From contig JAFFSR010000220.1 in the NCBI GenBank assembly GCA_017163975.1, forward strand, positions 14,402,001 through 14,466,000: DNA of 64,000 nt. Reading direction: 5' to 3'. This DNA is from Anastatus disparis. Lineage: Eukaryota; Arthropoda; Insecta; Hymenoptera; Eupelmidae. Position numbers and translations under genes: made by a program. Below, in pieces: positions 1 to 12,572 of this stretch (position 1 is its first letter; every line of letters starts with the position of its first letter). The notes beneath the pieces were generated by a model that saw nothing but the letters and a program-made list of their open reading frames with translations, did not search any database and was not told the DNA's origin.

Positions 1-287
1 TTACTACTATTTGCTTCGAGAAGTGAACGTGATAGAGTAAAATGAAAAAAAAGGTATACGATAAATCAATATTGTTGAAAATCAATAGAGGGAAAGCTGC
101 AAAACGTTTCTTGCTAAATTATTAGTACTTAGTTTATGTATACTATGATAAGGCTATTGATAAATGAATTAAAGCTTATGCGAGATTTTTAAATACCAGT
201 CCGAGATATTTCTTTATGATGATAACAATAATATAAACTGTATTTTGATAACATTTATATGCTAATTTTATGAAGCATTATAAATGC

Positions 288-651
288 AGAGAAAATATAT
301 CTGTAATAATCACCATGAAAATCTCGATAATTCTGGAACAAAATTACTTTCGGGAATCTTTTAAAGATAATTTTTTAAATTATTGCTATAAAACACTGAA
401 ATATTTATTAGTCTGTTCGTAAACGTTCCTTCCAGATCTAGTAAAAACAAAGGTTAATTTTTACAAGAAATCAATAAAAAGTTGTAAAGATATTAGGTAA
501 TTTGTACTGCTGTGTCTGAGTTATGTTGGTTGTCCTATTATATCGACGTTTGCTAAGTATTTTATAACCTCCACTTTATTCTAAAATTTTAGATTATCAT
601 GGTATTTTTTCTAGTAATTTTCATTATAATTTTTATAAAGACATTTTCTCC
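288..651 (+). repeat. old dispersed repeat, copy 1
   Basis: This segment aligns by eye, in the same orientation, with about 40267-40739. Shared blocks include the stretch around ACCATGAAAATCTC/ACCATGCAAATCTC, the block GAAATCAATAAAAA followed by similar sequence through TAATTTGTA, and the ATTTTCATTATAATTT/ACTTTCATTGTAATTT block. The second copy has extra sequence in the middle. No terminal repeats or coding remnant are visible, so the class is unknown. Similarity is partial and the boundaries are approximate. Confidence 0.5.
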
Positions 652-958
652 GTGTGTTGATAAACTAATTATAATTGATATATATTCAAATTTTTACACT
701 ATAAAAACAAATGAAAAATTATTTTTAATTTTATAAAACACTTGAAAAGGTTAAGCATATAATTCGTTTTCGTCTTTCTTTTATTGTTAAATATCATTTT
801 GATACTATCAAATAGGGAATGCAATATCTACAAAGTAAGATTGACTTTGTGATACGTTGGAATGCAGATATAACTCGAACATACTGCCAATAATAAAAAA
901 GCCATAGATTTTTTTATTTAACGGATTCACTATATGTGATGCCATATGAAACAGTAAC

Positions 959-1238
959 ACTGAAAGAAAAGTTAGGTTGTGGCTACTATATTTTTCATAG
1001 TCACTACTATAATATGCAATTTGATTGATGTTGCCATATATTTGGGTTACGTTTACGGTAGACTATAGTAAAGTGTACGATGTAAGCCTTACTATGCACA
1101 TCTTTTGTAGACGTTACTTTAGGTACATGGTACAGGCTACTATGCAATGTAGTGGTTCTAACCTTAAGCCCTTTGGTATAGTTGTTTGGTTGTGGTTACC
1201 CAAATATATGTTAATCTCAACCTTACCTTTCTTTCAGT
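959..1238. mobile_element. degenerate palindromic DNA element (MITE-like)
   Basis: The ends are inverted copies: ACTGAAAGAAAAGTTAGGTT at the left (from 959) matches, on the opposite strand, AACCTTACCTTTCTTTCAGT at the right (ending 1238), with few mismatches. A second pair inside, CATATATTTGGGTTAC near 1034 and GTTACCCAAATATATG near 1195, continues the symmetry. Overall the 280-bp segment reads as a decayed foldback or MITE-type nonautonomous element. A 73-residue open frame inside it has no recognisable domain. No clear target-site duplication was found. Confidence 0.55.
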
Positions 1239-3071
1239 TTATTTAGTTCTCGACAATGGTTTTTTATTTTATAAAAACTTGATAACTTCTACTAAAACAT
1301 GGCATCAGAATAGAACTTGATAAATTATTCAAGCAATAGCTTGTGAGAAAACCAAAAGTACATTTTTATTTTTCATTAGCAACAGATGTCGAAAGCATTA
1401 ATGTTCTAAAATGAAAGAAACTATTCGATTAGTTTGTAGAAAAATTTTTTATTATAAAGTTTCATTTAAAATGAAATAACTTTTCTCATAGTATAAAGAG
1501 TTCCGCTTAAAATGAGAGAGAGAGTAAAAAAAAAGAAGTCAAAAGTGTAAAATTGTACAGCTGCAAATGTTTCCAGAGTCGTTATGAAACGTACGTGAGT
1601 GATAAACTCGAGTGAGAGGAGAGAAAAAAAAGTTTCTGACAATGTCCTTATCGAGCTTTTTCTCGTACTTGTATAAGCTCACCATGAATTGCCCTTCCAA
1701 CCTCTTTTTTTTTCAACTCTGTAAAATTTTTTTTCAAAAGTGAACGAAAAAAAAGAACGTAAGGCTGTAATGTTTCAAGTTTAAAGCTTGGAAGTTTATC
1801 ACCGGATGTCTCGTTGATGTCAGGATGTACGATAGTAGCCCAGCCCTTTCTTTTCCTTTTTTTATTGTATAACTTCTTTTGTTTCAATCGCTGTTAACTT
1901 TATCGCAATATTTTACGAACTCAATTCGTACTTGACTTTGTTTTAAGCTCATTTATATTTGTCTTGAAAGCTTTATGATCCAGTAGAGAATTTCAATCTA
2001 TTTTGATTAAAATGATTGAATAAGAATACGATCAGTAAAGTAGATTCGCTGTCAATTTCATTTGTGGATGCTGAAATTGTTAAAACAGAAATAAACTGTT
2101 GATTGTAACGTTACTTGTAATCTCCTGAATAATCCAAAAATACATCGAATTGCAAATTTTTGCTTTTATTCAAGCTTTTACCTTCAAACCAGATTAATCA
2201 ATAAATTTTGATTAAACAACGGTTCTGAATTCCTCGATTTAAAAAGGTGATATTTCCGTAGTTAATACTATTTGCATTCTATCATAAAGTTTCGTGATTA
2301 TTAATGAATAAATAATAAACTAATTGATACATGTCATGCTTTAATTGTTTCTGTTTCGTGACTTTTCTTGATGAACAATATTTTCGAAATAATTTATAAT
2401 ATGTATTATTACTATAATGTCATTGATTCTCATTTAAATTATTAGTTTCTATTTTTAACATCACTATGAGTTAATTTTTTTGACCTGCAGTTGTCATTTT
2501 TTTTTTCATTTCAATATATTATAGTCACATCTAACGCTTTGCAAGGGTTTTGTTGGACTGGATTCTTTTCAATGGATACACTTTTTCTTATATGTCTGTC
2601 TAACAAACTAAAATACTTTTTTTACTTGTATTATTAAAGCCTCTCTCTGTCAGTCAGAATCCTACGACTCAAGGCTTTTCTTTATAGAAGCCAAATGTGC
2701 TTGTTATACTTTTTGCGATACTTACCATCGCCAATCGCAAATTGAATAGATCGACGACACTTTACTTTTTTAAGGAAGGATAAAGAAACAAATTTTTATA
2801 TCGAATAGGATAACGTGAATTATTATTCGCCATTATAAGCTGTAGTTAATGTTCACTATCCATCCAATTTTTTTAACTTCTAGTAAATGTTCGTAAATTT
2901 AGATACATGCAGATAATGAAGAATAATCAAATTTACCCTCCAAATAATTAAAAAAGAAATGTTGTAGGATGCAAAAGGTAATCACTAGAGGTAAATTTTA
3001 AGGACTACCAAAAGTTAGATTAAACGTCCGTAGATTAGGCCATTTTCATCAGACCTAACCTTAATTTTGTT

Positions 3072-3188
3072 GTCTTGCGGCGGATTGTTCAGTATTCGCT
3101 TAATAACCATTTGTAGCGAATTATTCGCCGCTTGAGAAGACGCCCTTAAGGAAGGACTAACACGAGTTTAACATGTTTTGGGCGTCTT
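3072..3188. repeat. nested imperfect inverted repeats
   Basis: Two hairpin-forming pairs are visible. GCGGCG (3077-3082) pairs with CGCCGC (3126-3131) around an inner ATTCGCT/AGCGAAT pair. AAGACGCCC (3137-3145) pairs with GGGCGTCTT (3180-3188). The GC-rich stems stand out from the AT-rich surroundings. This may be the remnant of a foldback element. No function is assigned. Confidence 0.35.
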
Positions 3189-3761
3189 GAGTTAGATTGT
3201 TTTGATATTCACAAACTAAATTAATTATTATATTTAATACTGTTAAAAATAAGAATTAAATATTTTAATTATTTAGTTTTTTACAATGCTTTGTATTTTC
3301 GAAAAAAGATTGAAAAATAAAAATTTCAGCGCTATTGGTGCATGATTAATTGCGGTAAATGTTTTAAGTGTCTCACATTTTTGGTATTAAATTTTATAAA
3401 AGAATTTGATACCTACATTTTTAAACAGTTTTTAATTTTGATTAAAATCGATTAAATTAAATTTTTAAAATATACCGAAATGAACAATGAAATTGAGTAA
3501 CTTTAAACTTTAAAAATAAAATAATCAATGAGTTGTTTCTTTTTTCTTTTTAAATAAAAGTACAATAGAGTAATCGTTTGGTGCATAGAAATTGAGTCAC
3601 TTACTTTGGAGATTCACTAGTAAAATAGAAAGGGGAAGAGTAAGTTAGTTATACTAATACAGTAAAGTTTGATAAAAGTGAAAATGTTATTGGGCTGTAT
3701 GGGTAAAGTTGGAATGCAATTGTGTCTATCTTGCCGCCCTCGTTCGATACAAACGACGTAA

Positions 3762-3783
3762 AGAGAGAGAGAGAGAGAGAGAG
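3762..3783. repeat. (AG)n microsatellite
   Basis: About eleven AG units. It is one of the many GA/CT tracts scattered through the introns. Confidence 0.9.
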
Positions 3784-4940
3784 GAGAAGCGTCAGCAGTT
3801 TGAGTTTAGTTCGCTTTTCCAGATAATTGTCGAGTTCTCTCTGGCTCTTTTTAGCTTTTCTAGCAAAGTTAATACCAAAGCACTCTTATTGCATATTCCA
3901 AATGAGAATTACATTAAAGACGTCACCTGTATTTAAATATTCAACCAAGTATTTTCTTCAACTTTTCTTAGAAAAATGTACATTTTTATCGCTGAAACTT
4001 ATTCTATAATTTTAAAGGATATAATTATTAGCTCGAAATTTTATTTCTGTATGGAAATATATATTTGATAGTCTAGGTCTCTTTTTTCGCTACTTTATTA
4101 ATGGTACTTTAAAAATAAAAATTTTCAGCTATTTAAATCATTTAAACTGATTGAAATATAAGCGTTCACGATAATCGATAATAATTTATACTTTAATTGA
4201 CGGATGTCAATACCATGACTTCCTTTTCTTACAAATCTTTAACCGATAAATAAGTAAATTTATATTTCTGCATCTTTTATCGATCTACTTTCCTTGAAAT
4301 AATAATTAAAATAGCTTAATTTTAGTCCACATGATACCAAAGTGGATTATTATTATCTCTTTTTAAAGTAAAGGCAATATTTATAAAGCCATATGTATTT
4401 GAATGAATATGAAATGTTAATTTTAGAACGAGGTTGATTACACCTAATCAATTAAATTTATTATTGAACTCAAATTTGTTAGCTTTAGAGCGTGTGAGAT
4501 TTTAAGTTACAAAATAAATTATTGTTACTTTAAACAAAAAAGCTTATCTCTGCAATAATTGCCAGTTTGATTCTAATTTGCAAAATATAAAGTTCGTTTA
4601 TTTTAATTGATTTCTTTTTTTTAATTACTACCTTCAATCCTCTTATAAATATTGTCCAACTTGAATTGTAGTTTGTTTTTTTTTTTCAAATCAATTATTT
4701 CTTTTTTTCTTTATATATATATACCGCAATCGATTTGCTATTGATTTCTTAAAATAAATAATGAAATAAAGAAAATTTTTCCTTTGAACTAAAATAGAAA
4801 AATAATGTTAGGAGTAAAAAGGAATGTAAAAACGATTTGTAGGTAATTGACAGGTCACACGATCGTTTCGTGTTAAATGGACTTTTCGCGTTTGGGTCTC
4901 GTGAGAGAACGCTTAATCTCGTTACTTTGGTCTCTCACTT

Positions 4941-4960
4941 TCTCTCTCTCTCTCTCTCTC
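4941..4960. repeat. (TC)n microsatellite
   Basis: Ten TC units, preceded by a further CT-rich stretch from about 4920. Confidence 0.9.
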
Positions 4961-6345
4961 GCTCACTAACTCTAGCCACTACTGTACGTTCTTCCTATAT
5001 ACCTATTGCTCTCATAGATTAGGAATTGGAATTTCACGTTCCAGTTGAGGCTGAAGCACTACAGTTACTCAGTAAACGAACTTCGCATGTACGGACTATT
5101 GTTTTTTTTCCTCTCCTTTTTTTTTCTAGCGAGGCCACTAAATACGTTCGTTATACCCTTTTTTTCTTTATATATAGGTACACCACCTATGAATCTCTTT
5201 AGGGAAAAAAAGTTTGTGCTTTTCAATTGTTGCTTTTTTTTTCGCTTAATCTTTACAATTTTTCTTTTGCTTTATTTCCAATGGTTGCGGCACTTTTTGT
5301 CGTTGTTGTTTTGCTTTCTTTTTTTTTTTATTCTGGTTTACGTCGAAACAAATAGCTAGAAAATAGGAAAAAAAACGGTATGAACTCTATGGCATTGACG
5401 ATGCAGAAAAAAAAAATTGTTATACAGAGAGAATATCAGGTATCGACGAATAGTATAGACAATTTTTTGGGAGCAAAGCAAGCAGAGCTGGCTTTAATTT
5501 GAAACGTACGCGCAAACGCACTTGAATGACACTTTAATTTCCCTTGTGGTTTTACCGGGTAAGCCGTATATTTGTTTCTGTAATTTGCTATGAAACTATG
5601 CTTTTTTTTTCATTTTTCTTTCTTTTCACTCTTTTTAATTTGTTATTGATTATTCGTTACGATTTTGAATCTGTTTGAAAATATTTTTAATCAACGGATG
5701 GATTTGAGTTTAATATTGAAATAATCTTCTAAATTGATTAAAGGACAAACACCAAAACACTATTAAAACAAAAATTTACGGAATCTTTCTCAAAGTTTCA
5801 ATTATTGTATTAATGTACTTTACAGTCGATATCACAGTCAATCACTAAACCTAATAATACTGAATAAGTAAGTCACAAAAAAAAGTGATATCACAAATTA
5901 ATACAAAAAATGGTAAAATACACGCAATAATTCTATAAATTAAAAAGCAACCCCACAATATCTAATAGTTAAACTTTTTTTGAAGGGATTTAACTATAAC
6001 TGTTGAAAGAATGCTTCAGAAAACATGAAAAACCGAAGTATCAGAATTTCTTAAACATCATTCTATTAAAAGTTATTCATCTGAAATCAACGCAAAATTT
6101 TGGTTACTTTGGCAATTAATGGTTTAGTCTATCACAACATAATTTGATTTGCATAAGTTTCTCAAGTTCCTATTCCAAGTGACACGACTTGAGCTTGAGC
6201 GTCGCTGTTTGAAAATTTAGGTATAAGCATATTAATGTTATCAAAATGCATAAGATCAAGCGCATATCTAAAGGATATACCGCAAATTTGTAATTGTGAC
6301 ATAATTTCATCTATGCTCAAATTTGTCTTTTGTTAAGAAAGTACT

Positions 6346-6734
6346 TTAAGAAGGGGCCGAACTATCTGTCTTTGTCTAATAGCGTTTTTCATCATTTATA
6401 TAAACACTATCCAGTATAACAGGAAAAAAATAGCAGCCCCCGCTAGATATTAGTATAATAAGTAAATTTTGTAATAAAAATAAAATTTTTTACTGCATAG
6501 TTTTTGACTAATTAGAGACCTACTAGCAATCTAGAATATAACCTATCTTTTTTTGGTAGGTCTCTAATTATTCAAAAACTACGCAGTAAAAAAATTTGTT
6601 TGTTATTACAAAATTTACTAATTATACTAATATCTAGCGGGGGCTGCTATTTTTTTCTTGTTATAAAGGATAGTGTTTATATAAATAATGAAAAACGCTA
6701 TTAGACAAAGACAGATAGTTCGGCCCCTTCTTAA
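6346..6734. mobile_element. palindromic nonautonomous DNA transposon flanked by TTAA
   Basis: Two near-perfect inverted arms, about 6350-6523 and 6555-6730, flank a loop of about 31 bp. The outer ends read TTAA-GAAGGGGCCGAAC on the left and GTTCGGCCCCTTC-TTAA on the right. The TTAA tetranucleotides at 6346-6349 and 6731-6734 would fit the target duplication of piggyBac-type elements, but TTAA is itself palindromic, so this alone is not decisive. There is no coding capacity, so this is a MITE or foldback element. High arm identity suggests a fairly recent insertion. In the host pre-mRNA it would form a duplex of roughly 170 bp. Confidence 0.85.
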
Positions 6735-9700
6735 AGAAATGAAAAAGAAATTTCGTCATGTTCTATAAAATATTGTCATTTAATAATACTTTGGTATTAA
6801 ATCTTATAATAAAAATCCTTTTATTACTTAATTTATCTAGTAATAGAATTTTCTGTAAATTTACGTCCTTCAAATCAACTAAAATCTTTCGATTCCAAAA
6901 TCAATTGACTGGTAAAAGTAATTTTCTATTATACGATTAAAGTTTTCTTAATACATTACAGAGAAATTTTCAATTGAATTATAATTTCAATATATTTAAA
7001 TTTTTTCGAAAATTAAAAACTATTTTAATCTCTTTGTCTTTAAATTGAGCCATTGTATCAACATTTTCTTCATCATTATACAATTGACTACTTTAGAATA
7101 AATTTGTCGAAGTGAACTTTTTACAATATTCAAGAAATGTCAGTGCTCAAAGTCTATTGTAAAATTCAAACCTTTGAAAAAGCTTGGGAATACATTACCC
7201 AACTGTGTTAAAAAGAGTTTAAAATTTGAAAAGGATTTAACAAAAAACGAAAAAAAAAGAAGGAAATCCTTTACAGAAAACCACTCAAGAGCTTACAACG
7301 TGTAAACTTGAGAGATTAGCAAGTTATAAAATAAACGTGCACAACATTCGCGCACAAATTTTCTATGTATATATGTATATATAAATTTCTGTAAAGAAAC
7401 GAAGGGTTGTAATATTAGTATAATATTCTCTATGGTCAATGTTAGGTAGCTATATAATGTTTCTCTTATGGTCCGGTGAGCACAAATAATCCAATTGGCT
7501 TTGCTTTAGCGCTTCTTGCGTTGCTTGGTGTCCTCTGTTACTATACTACTGTACGCTTGGCCCGATGATTTAGTGAGAGAGATTCGCGAGGTGCTTTCCC
7601 ATTGCAAAGCAAGATTATATAGTATAAGAGAGGCCGAGTAGAGTGAGCAAGAGAATTTAGTATATATATAACTACTACACGACGATGGACGACAATAGCT
7701 TTGTCGCCAAGTCTCCATCGTATATATATATCTCTTGCTCGCTTACGCTATTGCTTCTTACTATATACGAGATTCGATCGGATGATTTAACCACAAACTA
7801 GCCCTTTAAACCCGTTGTCTTTATTAACTATCCTGATTGATGTTGTTACTTGTGTTCCTTATGTTTTGACATTGAGTTTGCGTTACTAATTGATTGCTGG
7901 TCATTATGTTACGGCTCTCTCTCTCTGGTATTCTTGAAATTTATACACGGAACATTTATGTAGCTAAATTTATGCGATAATTTTTAAAACGCCGCCTCGT
8001 ATGCAGTAAAAATGACAGGTCCATAAGGTATAAATCGTGGATTCGAATTTAGATTGTATAATGCAATTTCATTTCCAATTTTTATAATGTACTTTGCTGT
8101 AATAATAATTTATTTTGACCGAGGAAAACTACAATCGCAGTGCTCTCTTAAGTATTGTTTTTTTTCTGAAAAGCTATTGTTTCTAGTAAATTCAAACGTC
8201 AAACCTTATAAAATATATTTACAAACATAATACTATGAATAAAGTGTTACATTGTAAGAAGAAAAAAAATAACGAGTTGAAGAAAATTGGAAAGGAGCTA
8301 GAGAAGCATTCATCATCGAGGGTAATGATAAATGTTTTGTTCGCAAAAGAGGCTATACATAGCATCAAGTATGATCAGTTTTTCCAACCCCCTTAAGGCA
8401 AACATATAAAGTAGGGAAAAAAATTGAAGAAAAAAAGCCAAGAAGAGAAAAAAAAAGCTTATCAGCGAGTAACATTGTTGCCATTTGCTTTGAACTCGTT
8501 TATAGACATTAAAGTCATGATGCTGGATAAAAGGATACATTAAATCACCATAATTTGTATTCTTGTAAATAACAAAGGTTATATCACGTAGGCACGTTTA
8601 ATTTAGTCAAATTCATGAGGCTCTCTTACGACATGTAATAGCGTGCAACAGCCGGGTAAGAGAGAGGAAGAGAGAGAAATAGAAACTGTCGCGGTTTGTT
8701 CCAATTATCTTGTCTGTGTCCTATATGAATTCACGTCAGCGTGACAATTTAGGATGGCTAGAAAAATTTGGATGCGTCTATTTTGCTGGGAGATATATAT
8801 CTGCTTGTCGTTTATGCCTATTGCTATATTAAACTTTTCCCGAGGGTTTATATATAAAACTATACTGTTTTCTTTTTTTGCTTTTCGTATACTTTTGATT
8901 AATTTCATTTTGAGATTCTAGTTGATTTCTATTGTTTGTGTTGGATATTTTTTTAGATATTCAATGATACATCTCTTTGAAATTTTAGCATATGTAAATG
9001 TATATGTAAATTATTAAATATTTCAAAGGGATTATAATGTAAATTCAAATTTTTTTTATATACATAGATGATTGATTGTTCCTACATAAATTTTAAATAG
9101 AACTTCATGAATTCAGATACTTCGGATTATAAATGGAATATAAAATGTTTTTTAGTTGAAAAAGAATTTAACGAATGATTTGTGCCTTTAATAGTTCGAT
9201 TTTCTAAATAATATTTAAAATGAAACTCGAGTATCCTTAATAGCTTGAAAAAAAAAAAAATAATCGTCAGAGCGTAAATAACTGAAAAAGAATTAAAATA
9301 GAACTTGAAACTTTTTAAAAATCAATAGCACGTAATATGTAATAGATGGAATTGTAGAAGGTATGAGTTGAGAGTTACAGAAAAAAATGAAAAGAAAAAA
9401 AAAAGCGACGGACGTAGTTTGAAAAGTCGCGCGCTGCAGCCGTACATGTGCATAGAAAATAAGGGAGAAAAAAAAAATTTAGCCGTCGTTGAATCGGGAA
9501 TAGGCTGAGGGTAATATAAAAGAGTATAGGAGCCTAGCACCACTTGTGAAACACGAAACGAAAGAGAGAAAAAGAGAGAAAAAAAGCCCTCTTGCTACGA
9601 GACTTTTATACGGTAGAGGGATGAGAGAGGAAGCTTGTGAAAGAGAGAGAGAGAGAGAAAAGGGCTACGCGAGTGGCATAAAAAACACTGGAGAAATCAT

Positions 9701-12314
9701 ATAGAAGCTGTATTCGATAGTGGATGAGAGAGAGAAAGATAGAGAAGAAAAGAGTATCAGAATGTATATCAAGAGATGGGCTAAGCCAGCTGGAACATTG
9801 CGATTTTCCTCAGATTGCCTTCTCACGATCTTCCAAGTTTTACATTCGATTCGACACACAATTCGTTTCATTTTTCCATTAAATTTCCAATTTCAAGACT
9901 AAAATGTATTGTATTGTTACCGTTATTTGTACCACTTTTATTAATGTTAATTGTACCAAATTCAAAGTATCAAATATTTGAACTTAAATATGGACTGATT
10001 TACTCATTTATATACCCTCATTGCTTAATAGTACGATAAAAATGAAAAAAAAAGTTTAGTTACCTTACAGGGTTGTATTCTATTAAAATTTGAAACCATA
10101 AACTTGCGATGAAACCTTAAGAAATTCTACCCTCGTACAAAGTAAACTCGAATCTGCAATTAAGGCGCACGAGGATCTCCAAGCTTTGGTTAAAAAACTT
10201 TGTTCTAAGTATACAGTGTTTATTATACAAGTTAATATTATACATAAGTTTTTTATAAACAAAATGCAATTCTCCTTTGTTTTAGATTAATACATTATAC
10301 CTCCACTATAAAATATGGACTTCGATGTTAACTCTAAAAATTTAAAGTTGATAATATTAAAGACTCCATTTAGAAACATCTTATTGTTTAGTTTTTAACT
10401 AAGGAACTAAACTCTTGTTAAGAATGAAAGATTTCTAGTACTTTGTACACGCCTTGCTAATTACGTAGGGGTCATCGCCTACATATATATATATGTTTTT
10501 TTTTTAATCCTTTTCTTTTTCCTTGTCTATGAAAAAGCGTGTTAACTAAAACGCTTTTTGTTGTATTCTTCACGTGCAAAAGAAGTCGACGACGAGTTTC
10601 AGTTCTCTTGGCAGTTGTAGCAATAAAACATAAACATTGTTTTCCTTTCTAATCTCTTTATCAGCACGTTGCTGGCTTCATGCCAGTATCTTTCAGTTCG
10701 CGCTTTACTATGCGTTATAAGTGACACTATGGACTTTTAAAGGGTTATACCCCAACCACTGGACAAGTTATCCTGTGTGTGCTGCATGCATTTAATGCCT
10801 CTCCCATGTGTGTTTAAGGAGAGCATAATGTGACTCCTTCAAACTAGGTGGAATACTGTAAGGAAATTTTCCTTTACTTTGTTGACTTTAAAGAACGCGT
10901 TTCTTAAGAAAAGGAATTAGCTTTTACATGACTAAGTTACATGACAAGTTTTTTCAATAGTCAATTTTATCATGCGTAAGAAGGTTATTTAATAATTATT
11001 TGAAAATGTAAAAATATTTAACAGTTATTCTTTTAAATTTTTATGACAAGAAATGATGGGTTTTTCAATGATTTGCAAAAATACGTTTCTTTTATAAAAG
11101 TCTAAATAAAATTTTGTGATTTTGTCATGATAATATTACAAAAAGAAAAAAATAACCTGATTTGTATAAAAAAGTATCTATTTAGGGAATGCTTTTAAAA
11201 CAAATTTTTTTTCTCGTTTGTAACGAAGCATAAAATTTGTTCTTATTAAAGAGAGTCACGCTATCCAAATGACGCGTGAAATAAATAATTTAAACTTAAT
11301 TTAAATATCCTTTCCATGTGATTTTATCACGCACAGCAGCTTCTATAAATTAAAAAAAAATACGTATTTTGTTATCCGGAGTCTTCCATTCTATTTGTTA
11401 TTACTGTTGTGTTATTCTTTAAAAGATAATGTTTAAACATTAATAAAGAGGTACATTTGTATTGAAATCTTATTTGGAGCTGAGAATATAAAGTTTCCAA
11501 AATCAATATTTTAACTAATCATATATTTATAAAAATAGTTTCTACCTTTTCTGATTTCATAGTTGAATAACGGTATGAACAAATTTAATATTTTCAAATA
11601 CACATTGAAATTAATAATATTCATAGCAGCTCTAAAGTGAAAATTCAATTTCAGTTAAAAATGTCTCTAATAATTTCTGAACATTTAAAAACTTGCCAAG
11701 TGTAACCAATGAAATTCATGATCTACTAATCATTCGAAGCTCGAGTTTAAATTATTTTTTTTCCATCGAGAATCATAATTCAATTTAGAAAAAATTAAAT
11801 TTATTAAATATTTGAAAATATCCATTGATGCTGAAAAACCACACCTCGAGTTCTACCTTTGAATCCTTTGTTTTCGACAATAATTCTTTTCATTGTTATT
11901 CTTGAAATAAAAGAAAAAAAAAAGAACTGCAGGAAATAAAAGTGTAAGGGAAACGTGGTCGAAAGAAAATTCAATTTCCCGACTACCGCGAAACATTCAA
12001 TTCGTGATTGCTTGCTTGGCTTCACTTTACTTTTATATAGAACCCCAAGCCACCAAAAGAAAATAAAAGTTAACCGTTCGCGCACACACGCGGATCGCAC
12101 TACAAAGACTAGAAAGGTTAGAGATAGTTATTTTTCAAGAGCTGCGAGAGAGAGAAAACTTTTGAAGCTTTTTCAGTATCCATTGAAAAGTCAAAAGCGT
12201 GGCTGCTGCTCTCTCTTTTACAAAACCACGTGGTTGGCCACTGGCCAGCTAAACTCGTCGCGAAGTTATGTTTATCGCTATTCGCGCGCTTGCGGAATTG
12301 CTTTTCTAGACTCG

Positions 12315-12331
12315 GAGAGAGAGAGAGAGAG
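12315..12331. repeat. (GA)n microsatellite
   Basis: A GAGA tract inside a GC-richer island at about 11940-12370. The longest open frame of the window, 164 codons at 11955-12449 on the plus strand, runs through it, and its Glu-Arg run comes from the microsatellite. I do not regard that frame as a gene. Confidence 0.85.
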
Positions 12332-12547
12332 GAGAGAATGTTTCCGAAGAAAAATTGGGAATAATTGTCTGTCATTTATTATATATACGTATATGAAAAT
12401 TATTAATTGCCTTAACTTAAGAGAGGTTTGTTTATACAATGAATTTTAAGATTTATTAAAGTTTATAGAAAGAGCAAAGATTTAATGATGTTGTGAAAAA
12501 TTTTACAGTATACGAATTCTGACGAATCTGATTGAATTTAAATATAA

Positions 12548-12572
12548 GCGTGTGTGCGCGCGCACATATACA
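12548..12572. repeat. alternating purine-pyrimidine tract (GC/GT core)
   Basis: Twenty-five bases alternate strictly between purine and pyrimidine, with the core TGTGTGCGCGCGCACA. Such tracts are the classical Z-DNA-prone sequence. The core is also self-complementary. Confidence 0.7.

Noticed and set aside
3781..3815. EKRQQFEF-like reading resembling the RRM1 motif of hnRNP L (KKRQALVEFE)
   Set aside because: It arises from a GAG repeat, and neither the flanking residues nor splice sites fit RRM1.
5161..5190. TATATATAG/GTACAC as a recursive splice site
   Set aside because: There is a T-rich tract, but the donor part GTACAC is poor and the acceptor is TAG preceded by alternating AT.
10532..10559. 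AAAAAGCGT...ACGCTTTTT hairpin resembling a bacterial terminator
   Set aside because: The window is an insect-type nuclear genome, and a short A/T-closed stem is expected by chance.
11955..12449. Longest open frame, 164 codons on the plus strand
   Set aside because: It runs through a GA microsatellite and a local GC-rich island, has no recognisable domain, and opposite-strand frames of 98 and 85 codons overlap it.
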